A stretch of DNA of 64,000 nt, taken from Nageia nagi. Lineage: Eukaryota > Pinophyta. The notes under the pieces were generated by a model, which worked only from the letters and a program-made list of their open reading frames with translations, made no database searches and was not told the DNA's origin. The DNA lies in contig JBITNC010000002.1 in NCBI GenBank assembly GCA_050084985.1, positions 12,028,001 to 12,092,000 on the forward strand, read 5' to 3'. Position 1 is the stretch's first letter, and each line of letters starts with the position of its first letter. This document shows positions 10,621 through 22,719 of the stretch, piece after piece. The translations under genes were made by a program, and so were the position numbers.

Positions 10621-11549
10621 CTAATAGCATTGCAATATGCTTTATCTTTTATATACTATATCATTTAATGATATATAATTATAACAAGGGTAAATTTTAA
10701 GAGACCTACCTAAAATTGTGGTAATGTGGAAAATTTTGAAATAGAAATTTGGCAATATTTGAAAAATGTTGATAGTAATGTTGGCTATATACTTTAAAAT
10801 CAAGAAAACTTATAAATTGGAGGCTATTTTGAATGGTTTAAAATTGTTGTATTGGGGAGCTTGTTCATCAATGTATTTTTTATTTTAGTTAGATACACCT
10901 TGATGGTTCTTAAAATAAGAACAAATGTAATTGCTTCAAGATTGTAAGAATCAAATTTCTCATAACAAGTATTCAAGTATCCTTGAACAACTTCCCTTCC
11001 TTTTTATTTGATAGAATTGAAGATAGTAAGATTCAAAATTTAAGCAATTATTTGCTATTTGATAAGAACAGGAAGAGCAGTAATATGAATTTATGGAAGA
11101 CAATCTTGTCAATATTTCTTCAAAATAATTACATGGATGTAATTATGATGAATTTTGAAGATCATTCTCTTAAAAAAAAGGTTAACATCGATAATATATT
11201 GTCAAAAGAATTTGTTCAAAATAATAAATTTGATCAAATATCTAACAAGTTTTGAAATGAGTAACAAAATAATCAAGAATGATTATAATGGGAATAAATC
11301 TCAATAATTGGATTGATGTAATTAATAGTTTGAAGACCAATAATGTATTATGCAAATTTGATAAACTTATTGCATCTAATGTGCTAACATATAATTATCT
11401 TCAATAATTAAACATATTTCACAAAGAATACAATATTCAATACACACACACATCATTTTTGTTTAAAGGAGGAAAATTTAGTTTTGAATTCAATTGTAAA
11501 CAATTCACCAATGCTATAATTTTTATTTAAACTTGACAATGGCAAGGGT

Positions 11550-11571
11550 CAAGGGGGTAATAGCCCCCTTG
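11550..11571. repeat. Perfect GC-rich hairpin
   Basis: An 8-bp perfect stem, CAAGGGGG with CCCCCTTG, is separated by a 6-base TAATAG loop. It lies in an otherwise AT-rich region and is followed by gcggggttcc. Such G/C blocks are common in the LTRs of some plant retrotransposons, so this may be an LTR remnant. No partner LTR was found. Confidence 0.55.
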
Positions 11572-11617
11572 CGGGGTTCCAAGGTAGCAATTTCCTTATA
11601 CTTTCTATAAGGAATAT

Positions 11618-11715
11618 TGAGCTCTAGCCATGTCGAATATTTGGACATAGCTTTAGCCCTATCGAATGTTTCGACATGGCTTGACCCTTCTCAAATGTTT
11701 CGACGTGGCTTGACT
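11618..11715. repeat. Degenerate direct repeats (tcgaatgtttcgacatgg family)
   Basis: Three imperfect units of roughly 38 bp carry the core 'cgaatrtttsgacatrgctt' (near 11628, 11668 and 11692). They continue directly from the hairpin block. This is probably part of an eroded repeat element, and no function can be assigned. Confidence 0.5.
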
Positions 11716-12269
11716 TCAAATAAAATTAGAAAATAATCATGATATTTGAAAATTAAAAAGAAAATACATTTTTGAAGGGCATACCTTGTGGATGAATCAC
11801 TATGATGAAGATTTTTGATTATTAGATTCATGCATCTTGCATTACAAATCAAGTGGCTATTCAGAATGTCATATACCATAATTGATCGAATTTAGTTTAT
11901 ATACTCCTATGTGGGGGTTTCTTTGAAATAAATTAAAATGTTTCTAATTTCAAGGCTATAAACAAATTAAAATGATTCTATTTATAATTTCAAGGCTATA
12001 TGGGCCAAAACCCATGTAGTTTTAACAACTACAATATAAATTAATTTTAAGTTAAATATAATTTTAGGGCTAAAATATCAAAATTTTATAATTTTTTTCT
12101 AAAATTTTGGGTACTAGGTGGAAATGTGGGCTTGCTAATCCTGCAAAATGAAACTTTGCAATTGCAAACAATATTATTATTTTAATATTCTTCTTTATGG
12201 GTAAACAAGATTACACCAAAAGAATCCATTAAATGTTTGCCCTTTTACCTAGTTAATGGAAGATAAGTT

Positions 12270-12612
12270 ATTTTCCAATCTAATTAGATATTCCTTGTTT
12301 GAAATTAATAGAGAATATTAAACAAAGGATCCTTTGATAAATAAGTATATAAAATTGTTGGAACTTAAGGAAAATAAAAAAATAGATTTGAAAAATGAAA
12401 TAAAAAAATAAAACAAAGATGAAACAATATTTTGATCAATAAGTTAATAATAAAGACTTTGACATTGGAGATAAGGTATACCTATGGGATAGTTGACATG
12501 AGGATAAAGGGAAGCATAAGAAATTTGATTCCCTTTGACTAAAACCATACAAAAAATTTGAGATAGTATCTGATAACACATACATGATGTCTAATGGTGA
12601 CTACTATTTTTT
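12270..12612 (+). pseudogene. Ty3/gypsy-type integrase C-terminal relic
   Basis: In one plus frame with a few stops, the peptide reads KDFDIGDKVYLWDS, then HEDKGKHKKFDSL and LKPYKKFEIVSDNTY. This matches the small C-terminal domain that follows the catalytic core in Ty3-type integrases (usual form F..GD.V.L.....GK....W.GPY.I). The stretch before it (INKYIKLLELKENKK) fits the helical linker. No catalytic core, RT or LTR remains nearby. It is an isolated, old fragment. Confidence 0.65.
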
Positions 12613-15209
12613 CCATTCCTTATAATATCATTCATATGAAGAAGTTTTATCCAAGAAGTGTTAACAAGAGCAGGATTGAAGATATCCTCTTAGAAAAACC
12701 ATCAAGTTGAGTATGGAAGTGTCTTTAAAAATATATATTTTTGTTTATGATTATGAATAAGTTAAAACTTATATCATCTCTATAGTTGCAACTCATAAGG
12801 AATATAAGAATTTCTTCTATTTAGAAAAGCTAGTTATAATAAAAAGTCTTAAATAGGATAATGTTAATCAAGGGTAATTCATCATTTCTAATAGTATACT
12901 ATTATGGTGTATACTCAAGGTGATCCTTAATTTTATGAGGAATCTTATTTTTACAATTGGACCCTGAGATCAATTTACAATATTACGAAGCAGTTGGCCA
13001 GTTGAGGGGTAGTTACTGAATTAATGATCATGATCACTTTATACATCTTTTTAAGTCTAGCCATGCGGGTTTATAGTCATTTTGGTAAGAATGGAGAAAT
13101 ATTATTCTTCTTCGAATTCACTATGTTGACCTTGATAAGTTTGATAGGATCTCTTTAAGCCTTGAGCTAATCTTTATTTAATCCTTAACATTTGAAGTAA
13201 CTCTACCAAAGCTATGGATGTTTGGTTGGTAGTGTGATCAATGCTTTCATGTTATGGGGACTATCAAGGCTATAAAAACCTAACTGGCAGTAGCTACAAT
13301 ACCCATGTGAACAAGTACTAAGGATGCATATGGTTAAGTTCATATGTAGGTTCAAAGTACCAAAAGAGAACATTGGCTTGGTTAAAAAGGTTGATGCTTT
13401 GAATCCAAAATGGGTAATGATGACTATCTTGTACACTAAAAAAAAATCAAACAATATCTCTTTCTCAACAAATCATCTTATGATTTACAATGTGATTTGT
13501 TCCAAAGATTATCCACTTACCTTTTTAAAAATTCATGGGGATGTTCAAAGAAAAAATACTATACTCTTTAAAGGAAGAAGTTTTGAGTTCCTTATTATTT
13601 GAAATTCTATCATCCAAATTAGTCTAGCTTATTTAATTTAGAGAAAACAATTTCTCATGCTAAAATAATGGGTTGTAGTTGAAATTTATTTTTTTGATAA
13701 TAGGGGTAAATATATTATCAAAATATTCAAGTTTAATTAGGATCCCAAAACCTATTAAATGTAGTAAAAATGGAGTTATAACACTACCCAACCATAACAT
13801 GAAACTAGACAAAATGTATCCGCTATAATATATATCTACAATATTACATCATTTATTTATACCCATAACATGCACATCCATCCCAAAAAAAAAAGTTGAG
13901 TCTTACCACTTTTATTATTTTAAGAAACAAAATAAATAGAAGTAAATACTATATATAGGGACCAAAATTACACATTCAAACTCCTTTACTCCAAAACTAC
14001 AGGTGCAAGGGTTTTTGTCGCTCCTTTTATTATCTCTCCTTTGGCTTCTATCTTGTTTTACCTCTTTCCTTTGGAGAATTTCATTCTTGAGGGGATTTGT
14101 GGTCCCATTCCTTCAGGGCCCTTGCCATTTTAAATCAAGTTCCTATGCAATTTCCTATTCTTCATCCATGTCAGGCATTCAATGAATTGTAAAATTGACA
14201 TAGTCTTATTCAATGCCATGTTCCTTTCATCCTCCATGGTGGGGGATTTGGGGGGTCTTGACTCAATTTGTTTCTCTTGAGTCCCTTATTTGTACTTCTC
14301 TTATGGATCCATTGGGGTTTTTCTAATGTTGACATCAAGGAAGGGCCTATGCCAAGTTGAGAATTCATGACCCTTATATATATAATTCCAATTATACTAT
14401 GGTGTTTCGACTCCATTACTCAAGAAATAAGGGACCTTAGGAGGAAATGATTCAGAAGCATAACATGGGGATCGAAGATGGTTGTAAAGTGCTCTTCCAA
14501 TTGATTATCTAGTCATCCATCTGGTCCCATGGTTATGCCAATTTCTCCTATAACCACTTTTATCTTTCACTAGGATTTCTCCTTCACCTAGGAAGGCATA
14601 CATCTCCTCCTATGTGACATAATCATTACATTAAAACCAATACCCTTATAGGCTTATCTTGTTGGCTTTCACAATGGCCTTCATGTTGAATTGGATTTTA
14701 GTAAATCACACTTGGGCACAATCATCCCTCCAAATTTCAACCACCTTCTTCAAAATGACTATATCATGGCCATTACATTGCTTCATAAACTTAGTAACCC
14801 CTCCTTTCTCCAATAGATCCCAACATGGCTTATCCTTCATCACCTCCTTGTAGTTTCTTAGTTTTACTTTGCATACAAGATCCATCCTCAAATTTTACCA
14901 AGAGCTTCTAGTTTACTTTATATGCCTAGCACTTGCATTACAAGTTGAACTAATACATTCCAAATATTTCCTCTCTAGGATATAAATATTTTTATTCAAT
15001 CTCCCTCATGCCAAATTATCATGCTACTAGTGGTAGCCATCATTGGAACGAGCATGATCCATTCAATTGCATTAAACCTCAAGTCATCATGTCCCCTGAT
15101 GGTGAAATCCTCTTGATGTATCATTATGTTAGATTGTGTGGGCACTATAAACCCCCTAATGACATGTCAAGTGATACCTCTAAGTAGAGCCTTTCTAAAA
15201 TTATTATAA
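12613..15209. other. Decayed repeat DNA without recognisable gene
   Basis: A 92-codon plus frame at 13324-13602 contains VPKENIGLVKKVDALNPKW but resembles no family I can name. On the minus strand about 14000-14900 gives broken but coding-looking text (PCWDLLEKGGVTKFMKQCNG; PPKSPTMEDERNMAL), possibly the upstream part of the LINE relic at 15210-15372 or a retroelement gag. I cannot assign either one. Confidence 0.45.
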
Positions 15210-15372
15210 TGTCTATATCCTTTATGGGGTCCACATGCTAACATGTGAGTACATTTTCCTTAAAGATATCCAAAATAACCTTTAGGGTTTGATCTACATT
15301 TTGATTGCATTCCTTAAATATTATGTCATTTCTCTCTTTCCAAATATTCTAGCAGACACATGATACCAACAT
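15210..15372 (-). pseudogene. LINE reverse-transcriptase C-terminal (zf-RVT) relic
   Basis: The minus strand reads NIWKERNDIIFKECNQNVDQ followed by TLKVILDIFKENVLTC. The WxIWKERNxxxF motif is the hallmark of the C-terminal zf-RVT segment of plant non-LTR retrotransposons, also seen in related RNase H-like host pseudogenes. The fragment has a stop just before the motif and no RT core within reach. It is a short relic. Confidence 0.55.
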
Positions 15373-16520
15373 CACCCAAATTGACTCAACTTTTTTCCTT
15401 CCAAATCATAACATTGCTCGACCAGTTTTGTTATGCTCAATGGTATAGCTCCTTAGATATCCATTATATTTGTAGTCTTATCCCAAATGTCTCTAGTGTA
15501 ATCATAGTGGATTAGCAAGTAATCCATAAAAAAATATTAAATAAACATAGAACATTAAATTAAACCCATGGATGCTCATATAAGACTAATGCAAATTTTT
15601 AACGCCAATGAGTTTTACAAAGTTGAAATGTGTTGATTTCCTATGTCACTATTCTAGACTAGCATTCAAAGAGAAGGCTTGATTTATTTATGATTTCAAA
15701 ATAGACCCCTAATAATAAAACTTAAGTAGCCTGTGTCTTGGCTTTTATTTGTGGGAATAAATCCTTTATGGTGAAATCCAAGTGATTTATCCCTTGTGTG
15801 TGTAATATGTGAAATAGAAATATGAAAAATGATTATTTCCCTTTCAATGTCGACTATTTTAATGAACATCCGCAAACACACACAACTAAAATAATATCAA
15901 ACAACCTATCATGGATTATGTGAAGAAAATATATTTATTTACCAACAAAAATATTTTGGTGTGATTAATTTTCCTTTTAGATTCGTTCCAAGCTAAAATC
16001 TATTGCACCTCTTTCAAAAGCAAATTGCAAAAATTTGAGTAACAATACCCATAATATGTTATTCCCATTTTGGGAGGTATTTTGAATTATTTCTAAAGCT
16101 GTAAACTATTTTGTAGAAGCAGAAAACCATTTTACTGAAATGAAAAACCATTTCATTGTACTATAAAAAATATACAAATAATAGAAGAATACACACAAAT
16201 GCACCAACAATATAATAATATCTTAGATTAGATGTTAGATATGATAAATTTGTTCAATAATCCAAAATATCAAAAATAAAGCCAAAGAGGGAGAAAGGAT
16301 ACCTTACAAATGGACCAAAGAGTCCCACTATGATTGCCAAAAATGTTTAATCTATTTTTAATCTTTTAAAACCCCAAGAAGATTAAACCCATAGCATGTT
16401 ATGATGCTCACTAAAATACAAAAATGGTTTAGAACAACTAGATAAAGCTTGATCAATCTTTCCCTCAATAACAAGCTTAGAATGAATATGTTACAACATA
16501 AGGTGGTATTGAGAAACACT
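15373..16520. other. AT-rich DNA, nothing recognised
   Basis: No coding, RNA or repeat structure beyond simple A/T tracts was found up to the target site of the LTR element that starts at 16526. Confidence 0.5.
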
Positions 16521-16525
16521 TTTGA
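16521..16525. repeat. Target-site duplication, left copy (TTTGA)
   Basis: TTTGA directly precedes the 5' LTR and is repeated exactly after the 3' LTR at 21990-21994. This 5-bp duplication fixes both outer boundaries of the element. Confidence 0.85.
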
Positions 16526-17719
16526 TATGATGCCCCCCTTGTATTATTTTACTTGATTATGGAATTCTATGAATTCCCCTTTGTAATGTACTTTATTATG
16601 ATGTTATGTTTTATGTTAGGACTTGGGATAGAAGACTTTAATGGGTCAATGGACCCCACTATGAGCCCCAAGTGGGATGTCTCCCTCCCAAGCATAGATT
16701 AGGTGTTTAATTGTATTTGGAGATCTTGACCATGATTTTAGGAATCCTAAGGCCTGTTTATCACTTAGGAGATTGGATGAGCACTTATGCACATGGACCA
16801 ACCTTGGGTAGACTCCTAGATTCCCATGTTGGCCCATGATGACACCTAGTCCCCATGTATGGTTCTTAGATCCTATGTTAGTCATGCATGGCACTCTAGA
16901 CCTCCATGTTGGCATTTATGGCACTTTAGCCCCCATGTTGGCATGCTCGACCGCTAAGCACCTACGTTGGGCATTTTGGGTCCTCGAGGAGGCTAAAATT
17001 GGATTAGAGGAGCTAGGAATGATTCCTAGGTGAGATCCAAATCCATCTAAGTGTTATAAAAGGACATTGGAGCCTCATAATTGGATATGCTTGATTATTA
17101 TTACTTTTATACTATACAAAGGACAAGAAGACTTAGCGGTGCTAAGCAAACCCCTAGGTGCAACATATAGGAGAGCTATCAGGTTGAAGGATCTTGTTAG
17201 TCTATGACATTGGTGTAGCACCCTTTCCCATCTGATGGTATTTCGAAGTTGAGCTTCTACCATTTAGTTGGTCACCAAGATTAGAGGAGGGCTCCTTTGG
17301 TGGAGAGGATTCAGGTTCTAAGGGAGCAAGACTTTCCCATTATTTCATATGTATGTCTAGCATTGAGGATATACATTGCACCCTATTTGGCTCCTTGGAG
17401 GCCAACATCCAACTCTAGGAGCTCGGTATTATATTGTTATTTCATTCATATCTTCTATACAATCATTGGTCCTTTGGATCTCATATTTGTATTGTGCATA
17501 CTTATCTATCAACATCGTTGGATTACTTTTGCATATATATGTTTGTATGAGCCAAACGTTGGTATTGTGAGCTTGTGTTGGTTGGTAATTGCTAACTGTA
17601 GCCATACGTTGGCATATTTACATTGTTGGGATTTTATTCGGATGCCCTAGGTCAGATGTTAGGGGTTTATTGAGTTGAATTTGCTAATTTACATTTGAGA
17701 TTGTCTTTGGATATTTACA
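16526..17719 (+). repeat. 5' LTR of the gag-protease element
   Basis: 1194 bp aligned end to end with 20797-21989. The canonical TG start is mutated to TA, while the end is intact ACA. The interior carries several ~30-bp units of the type CTAGACCTCCATGTTGGCAT (16815-16985) and a strong TATA box. Confidence 0.85.
17055..17063 (+). promoter_or_regulatory. TATA box in the 5' LTR
   Basis: TATAAAAGG at 17055-17063 is conserved as TATAAAAGG at 21326-21334 in the 3' LTR. It lies after gattcctaggtgagatcc, a block shared with the solo LTR at 28997-30369. It is the obvious core promoter of this LTR family. Confidence 0.65.
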
Positions 17720-17720
17720 A

Positions 17721-17732
17721 TGGTATTAGAGC
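17721..17732 (+). other. Primer binding site (initiator tRNA-Met type)
   Basis: TGGTATTAGAGC begins two bases after the LTR and differs by one base from the common plant primer site TGGTATCAGAGC, which is complementary to the 3' end of initiator tRNA-Met. Confidence 0.75.
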
Positions 17733-17804
17733 TTGGATCTGGCTAACTTGTGAATGTTACCAGTAGTTCATCACTATTACACCAGATCTACCATTCAGAA
17801 GGAG

Positions 17805-19440
17805 ATGGCATATACTAGGAAGAGCAAAAGATCACAAGTAGAGGATACTCCTTCTAGGACCATATAAGAGGAAGAATGCCATCCATGGATGAATGAAGCA
17901 CCAAATGAAGGTGCATTCAAATAAGAAGAGGATATGATAAGGGAGAAATATGCATTAGTTAGGAGGAGAAGCTCTACTTTGATTCAAGATTCCACACTTG
18001 AATGAAAGTTCAATGAGCTCATCTCAACCATCAAGAGTCATCAACACCATGTAGCGGTAGATGAACAAGCATGTGGGAGTTCATGAGGATTTGAAGAGGC
18101 AGATTAATCCCCCACCTATCCTAGAGGATAGAGAAGAGCTGCATGAGGAGGATAGGGCATACATGGAGCCAAGTATGAGGAGGTCTCGTAGTTTGAGAGA
18201 TTGGGAATCAACTCACCATGGATATATGGCTCATCCAAAACCCACATTCTTGAGATCCCACTCATACCAAGCACCAAAAGGTACTAACCCTATTCTAGAA
18301 AGGTAATTAGAGGAGGACATTTTAAAGATGGGGGAACAACCCATCATCCCTAATTCATCCAAGCCCATGTTCACCAAGAAGTCATGGTGGGAGGCGAAGA
18401 ACAAGGTTCCTAGCCCACTAGAACTAAATTAAATTTTTAGGGAGTATTCCATGCTAGATCCTGGGTTGAAGAGAGATGTCAAATTCAATGAATACCTAGA
18501 GATCTTAGGATTTAAGGGGAGTAGCATGCATGATCCACATAACCCAAGTAGCTCATAGGGAGACAAGAGAGACTTGCAACAAAAGATAAATAAAATGCAG
18601 GTGTAGATGTATGATGTGAAGCAAATGAATGCTAGGGTATGGTTGCATCAACTATAGAATTACTTCATCTTGAGTCCAATCATGGTGGAGGAATATGCAA
18701 TCCATTTTGCATCTTTACACTTTGAGGGTGGTGCCCTCAAATGGTGGTAGCATGGAGTAATCAACCATGATTACTCGCTCATCACCTCTTTTGATGAATT
18801 TACCAAATGGTTGGTGAAGAGAATTGATTAAAAGGAGGAGAATAACTACTTTTGATATCTAACATCCTTGAGGTAGCAAAGAACGATGGATGAGGATGTA
18901 TCAAAGTTTCATAAGATCTTAGTCACGACCCATCACATTTTGGAAGAACGATTAACATTCCTCTTCATCAAGGGTTTAATGGAGCCATTACAAGGAATGG
19001 TCAAGGTGTCCTCACCCAATAACCTTGATGATGCTATTCGAGATGTGTATGATCTTAAGCCAATAATAAAATCTCTCAAATAAGGATATACATTCAAATG
19101 GATAGCCATGAGGAAGACCTACGTAGACAAGGAGGGGCCTAGCAAGGCAAAACCTTTTTCACCACCTCAAATGAACCAGTTGGACATAACCACATGGAGG
19201 AGCTTGAGGGAGGAAGGCAAGTGCTTCTACTGCAAGAAGAATTGGGAACCCATGCACTATTTCCAAGGTAAGGGACATGTGCACTACATAGAGGTATTTT
19301 TGGAGGGGAAATCAGATGATTCAAACCTAGATCTTGGTGTGGAAACATTAGATCAAGAGGAACCAAGAGCAAAGGGCACATTCGGGAGCATGATTTCTTC
19401 ATTACATGGAGTAAAGAAGTACCTTAAATTGAAGTTGGTA
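17805..19440 (+). pseudogene. Gag relic of the gag-protease element
   Basis: The reading starts MAYTRKSKRSQVEDTPSRT soon after the primer site and is broken by stops and at least one frameshift. The capsid-like retrotransposon gag domain is recognisable near 18690-19080: EEYAIHFASLHFEGGALKWW, then FDEFTKWLVKRI and MDEDVSKFHKILVTTHHILEERLTFLFIKGL. A zinc knuckle follows near 19219-19290 as CFYCKKNWEPMH, with the last Cys lost. Gag would package element RNA into virus-like particles. It cannot be translated intact now. Confidence 0.75.
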
Positions 19441-19454
19441 GGATAAGTTAGTGG

Positions 19455-19760
19455 AGAGGATGTGAAGGTATTGATTGATCAAAGAGCATCCCACAACTTC
19501 ATTGATGATGGATTTGTGGAGAAGAAGAACTTGAAAACTAAAGGGTTCAAGGGATTCAGAGTTTCCAATGCCAATGGGAAACTCATGCTTATGGATCACA
19601 TAGTGGGGATATTTGGAGTGAGGTTGTAGGGCTACATGGTAAGGGAAAAATTCTATGTTTATCCCTTAAAGGGGCATCCATTAAAGGGGCATCCTCACAT
19701 CATTTTTGGAGTGCAATGGCTATTCAAGTTGGGTGACATTCATACCAACTACCAAAAACT
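19455..19760 (+). pseudogene. Aspartic protease relic
   Basis: Following gag, the plus frame reads EDVKVLIDQRASHNFIDDGF, where functional proteases have D-S-G (here D-Q-R), followed by GHPHIIFGVQWLFKLGDI, the usual C-terminal loop (LG..WL..LG). The catalytic triplet is destroyed. A small duplication, ttaaaggggcatcc, sits at about 19666-19695. Confidence 0.7.
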
Positions 19761-19969
19761 CACCAGGAGTTTTGAGATCAATGGGAAAACCCATACGCTA
19801 TAAGGAATTCATGATGATTATCCATAGTTAGATAATAAATGGATGGAGGTGATTGAGTGGTACCAAAAGAAGGAGGAATCTGAGGATAGGGCCACATTGG
19901 GCATTAGGAGGAGAGAAATAAGGAGCCCTTACCCCCTATGTTGCACATCAAAGAGCTTGAGGGACTATT

Positions 19970-20425
19970 GGCTCCCCATGTTAGGATTTAGAGAGGCTAA
20001 ACACCTCACATTGGGTTTTGAGGAGGATGTACATCCTAGGTTGGGACTTGGAGGAGGTGGACACCTCACATTGGATCTTGGAGAGGTTGGATACCCCACA
20101 TCAGACCTTGGAGAGGTTGGACACCTTACGTTGAGACTTAGAGGAGTTGGATACCTCATGTTGGGTCTTGGTAAGGTTGGATACCCCATATTGAGATTTG
20201 GAGAGGTTGGACATCTCACATGGAGCCTTGAGGAGCTTCTACCCCCCACATTATACTTTAGGGAGGCTTGTCATCCAGTATTTAGTCCCAGGGAGGTTGG
20301 CTACTCAACATTGGGTATGAGGGAGTTTTTATTTCCCACGTGGAGAATTGGGGAGATAGGGAGTGGGGCGATGATCTTGAAGGCGACTTGGTACCCCACA
20401 TTAGAGGATGGGGGAACTCCACATT
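19970..20425 (+). repeat. 30-bp tandem repeat block (about 15 units)
   Basis: Degenerate 30-bp units such as TTGGATCTTGGAGAGGTTGG... follow one another where pol would normally begin. In one frame they read as a 10-residue motif (LGxVGYPTLD/LGEVGHLTL), giving a 194-codon open frame at 19843-20427. Both strands stay open because the unit length is a multiple of three, so I do not read it as a gene. Words such as ACCCCACATTGG resemble the ~30-bp units inside the LTR (ACCCCCATGTTGG). Confidence 0.7.
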
Positions 20426-20780
20426 GAGCTTGGAAGTGACTTGAACTCATACAAAAATAAAAGGCTCCATTTGTTTTCACTTACCCATGATTTACTTGAG
20501 GTTATTGTAGGTACATATTACTGAAGGCCTCACTACACTCCTTTTCTTTTTGAGGAAAACCATAAACAATTGAATAGGAGTGACAATTATAACAAATAAG
20601 AGTTTTTGCATGCATTACTAATGTAGGGAGACATTGAGTTAGTGGCTCATACTAGATCGCCATCATGGGAGGAAGATATTGAAGTTGCATACCACCATGA
20701 TAGATTATAGCTCATAGGATTGAAGGATTCTTGGAAGATAATATGCTACAGTCTTCCACCATTATTTGAGGGTAAGCAAT

Positions 20781-20796
20781 TTGAGAGGGGAGGCTT
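20781..20796 (+). other. Polypurine tract
   Basis: ttgagaggggaggctt lies directly before the 3' LTR, in the position used to prime plus-strand DNA synthesis. Confidence 0.7.
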
Positions 20797-21989
20797 TGTG
20801 ACATCTCCCTTGTATTATTGCACTTGATGATGAAATTATATGAATTACCCTTTGTAACATACTTTATTATTACATTATGTTTTAAGTTAGGACTTGGGAT
20901 AGAAGACTTAATGGGTCAATGGATCCCACTATGAGCCCCAAGTGGGGCATCTCCCTCCTAAGCATAGATTAGGTGTTTAATTGTATTTGGAGATCCTAAT
21001 CATGATTGTGAGAATCCCAAGGTTTGTTTAGCACTTAGGAGATTAGATGAGCACTTATGTACATGCGACAGCCTTAGGGAGACTCCTAAACCACCACGTT
21101 GGCCCCTAATGACACCCAACCTCCATGTATGGTTCCTAGACCCAACGTTAAATTTGCATAGCATTCCAGACCCCCACATTGGTATTTATGGCACTTCAAG
21201 CCCTCATGTTGGTATGCTTGATCCTTAGGCACCTGTGTTGGGCATTCTGGGCCCTTCAAGAGGCTAATGTTGTATTAGAGGAGCTACGAATGATTCCTAG
21301 GTGAGATCCAATTCCAACCAAGTGTTATAAAAGGACATTAGAGCCTCATAACTAGATATGTTTGATTATTATTACTCTTATATTTTCTAGAGGATAAAAA
21401 GACTTAGCAACGCTAAGTAAACCCCTAGGTGCAGCATCTAGAAGGGCTATTAGGCTAAGGGATCTTATTGGTCTACAAAATTGGTGTAGCACCCTTGCCC
21501 ATCCGATGGTATTTTGAGGTTGAGCTTCTACCATTCAATTGGTCACTAGGATCAGAGAAGGGCTCCTTCAGTGGAGAGGATTTGGGTTCTAAGGGAGAAA
21601 GACTGTCCCATTATTCCATTTGTTTGTCTAGCATTGAGGATATATGTTGTGCCCTAGTTGGCTCCTTGGAGGCCAACATCCAGCTGTGAGAGTTTGTTAT
21701 TTTATGGTTATTACATTCATATCTTCTATACAGCTGTTGGGCCTTTGGATCCCATATTTGTGTTATGCATACTTGTTTATTAGCATCATTGGATTAGTTT
21801 TGTATGTATGTGTTTGTATGAGCCAGATGTTGGCATTGTTAGCTTGTGTTGGTTGGTAATTGCTAATTGTATCCATATGTTGGCATATTTGCATTGTTGG
21901 GGTTTGATTTGAATGCACTAGGCTGGATGTTAGGGTTTATTGAGTTGAATTTGCTAATTTGCACTTAAGATTGTATTTGGATCTTTACA
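20797..21989 (+). repeat. 3' LTR of the gag-protease element
   Basis: 1193 bp, starting TGTGACAT and ending TTTACA, directly followed by TTTGA. It retains the TATA box at 21326-21334 and the ~30-bp CCATGTTGG-type units at 21090-21260. Confidence 0.85.
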
Positions 21990-21994
21990 TTTGA
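21990..21994. repeat. Target-site duplication, right copy (TTTGA)
   Basis: Exact match to 16521-16525. Confidence 0.85.
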
Positions 21995-22719
21995 TTACTT
22001 AATATGTGTTGATTGAAGATGTTTTGTTGAACTTGAATGTGGATTTAACTTGTAACAAAAATGACTAACCATTTCTTATGGTGGACGATAAAGCCTCTAT
22101 CATTGTATATCTTGTAGAAAATAATAATCACAAATTGTAGAGTAAGATGTAAAATGCAATATAATAATGTTGTGATAATATTGCTTGTGATATGAAATGT
22201 CAAAAGCATATAAAATGATCAAATGTAGTAATGAATGATATTTCAATGAAGATCTTGGAATATAGCATTCATGGTCAAACATATGCACATATCTCAAAGA
22301 AAAAATCTAGTCAACCCTAGTGGAGAACTGTGTTGCTGTCAAAAACTTCTCATAATTTAGAAATTGATTTAAATTCCAAATGGTTCACAATGGTGTTTCT
22401 CCCATGTTTTATAATTATTAGAATTCTTTTTTCTTTGGAAAAAGTGGGAAGATATATGATCGAATTCAAAATTAATACCTTCTGTTGTGTTCAAGTTGTG
22501 ATTGTGCATGGTTAGGTGGACACAAGCATGGTGATGTCAAGTTGACTATGTAGAAGTAAATGGTTAACTATTTTCAATAAATGGTTAGTTGTTTGACTAT
22601 AAGTAGTTGACAATTTTTGGTAAGCAATTGATCTTTTTTGTAAGTGATTAACCATTTAGACATTACCAAATTGGTTAATTATTTATGTATGAATTGGATT
22701 AATTATTGGTGAAGGGTGC
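21995..22719. other. Intergenic DNA, no gene seen
   Basis: AT-rich DNA with degenerate 'ggttaattattt / ggttaactatttt' repeats near 22560-22700. No coding potential is recognised. Confidence 0.5.

Larger units (their letters stand above)
10621..12269. other. Spacer DNA, no gene seen
   Basis: This is AT-rich DNA. A 90-codon frame at 10983-11255 on the plus strand is Asn/Lys-rich, has no recognisable motif and no paralog in the window. I regard it as a chance frame. The only structured part is the GC-rich block near 11530-11720, listed separately. Confidence 0.55.
16526..21989 (+). mobile_element. Non-autonomous Ty3-type LTR element (gag-protease only)
   Basis: This 5464-bp element has two ~1.19-kb LTRs, an initiator-Met-type primer site, a decayed gag and protease, a block of 30-bp repeats, a polypurine tract and a TTTGA target-site duplication. 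The 3077-bp interior has no room for reverse transcriptase, RNase H or integrase, and no trace of them is visible. Mobilisation would therefore have needed proteins from another element. The LTRs differ at many positions by eye, so the insertion is old. The LTR family is also represented by the solo LTR at 28997-30369. Confidence 0.85.

Noticed and set aside
10983-11255. 90-codon Asn/Lys-rich frame
   Set aside because: AT-rich composition explains it. No motif, no paralog, no promoter signal.
11530-11590. Plastid DNA insertion
   Set aside because: GC-rich and hairpin-forming, but not a plastid sequence I recognise, and an LTR-like origin is simpler.
13324-13602. 92-codon frame with VPKENIGLVKKVDALNPKW
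   Set aside because: Slightly better texture than background, but no family, no paralog and no start context could be found. Left unannotated.
19843-20427. 194-codon frame with glycine/leucine decapeptide repeats
   Set aside because: Its 30-bp unit is a multiple of three and leaves both strands open. It lies in the interior of a decayed LTR element with no independent start signal.
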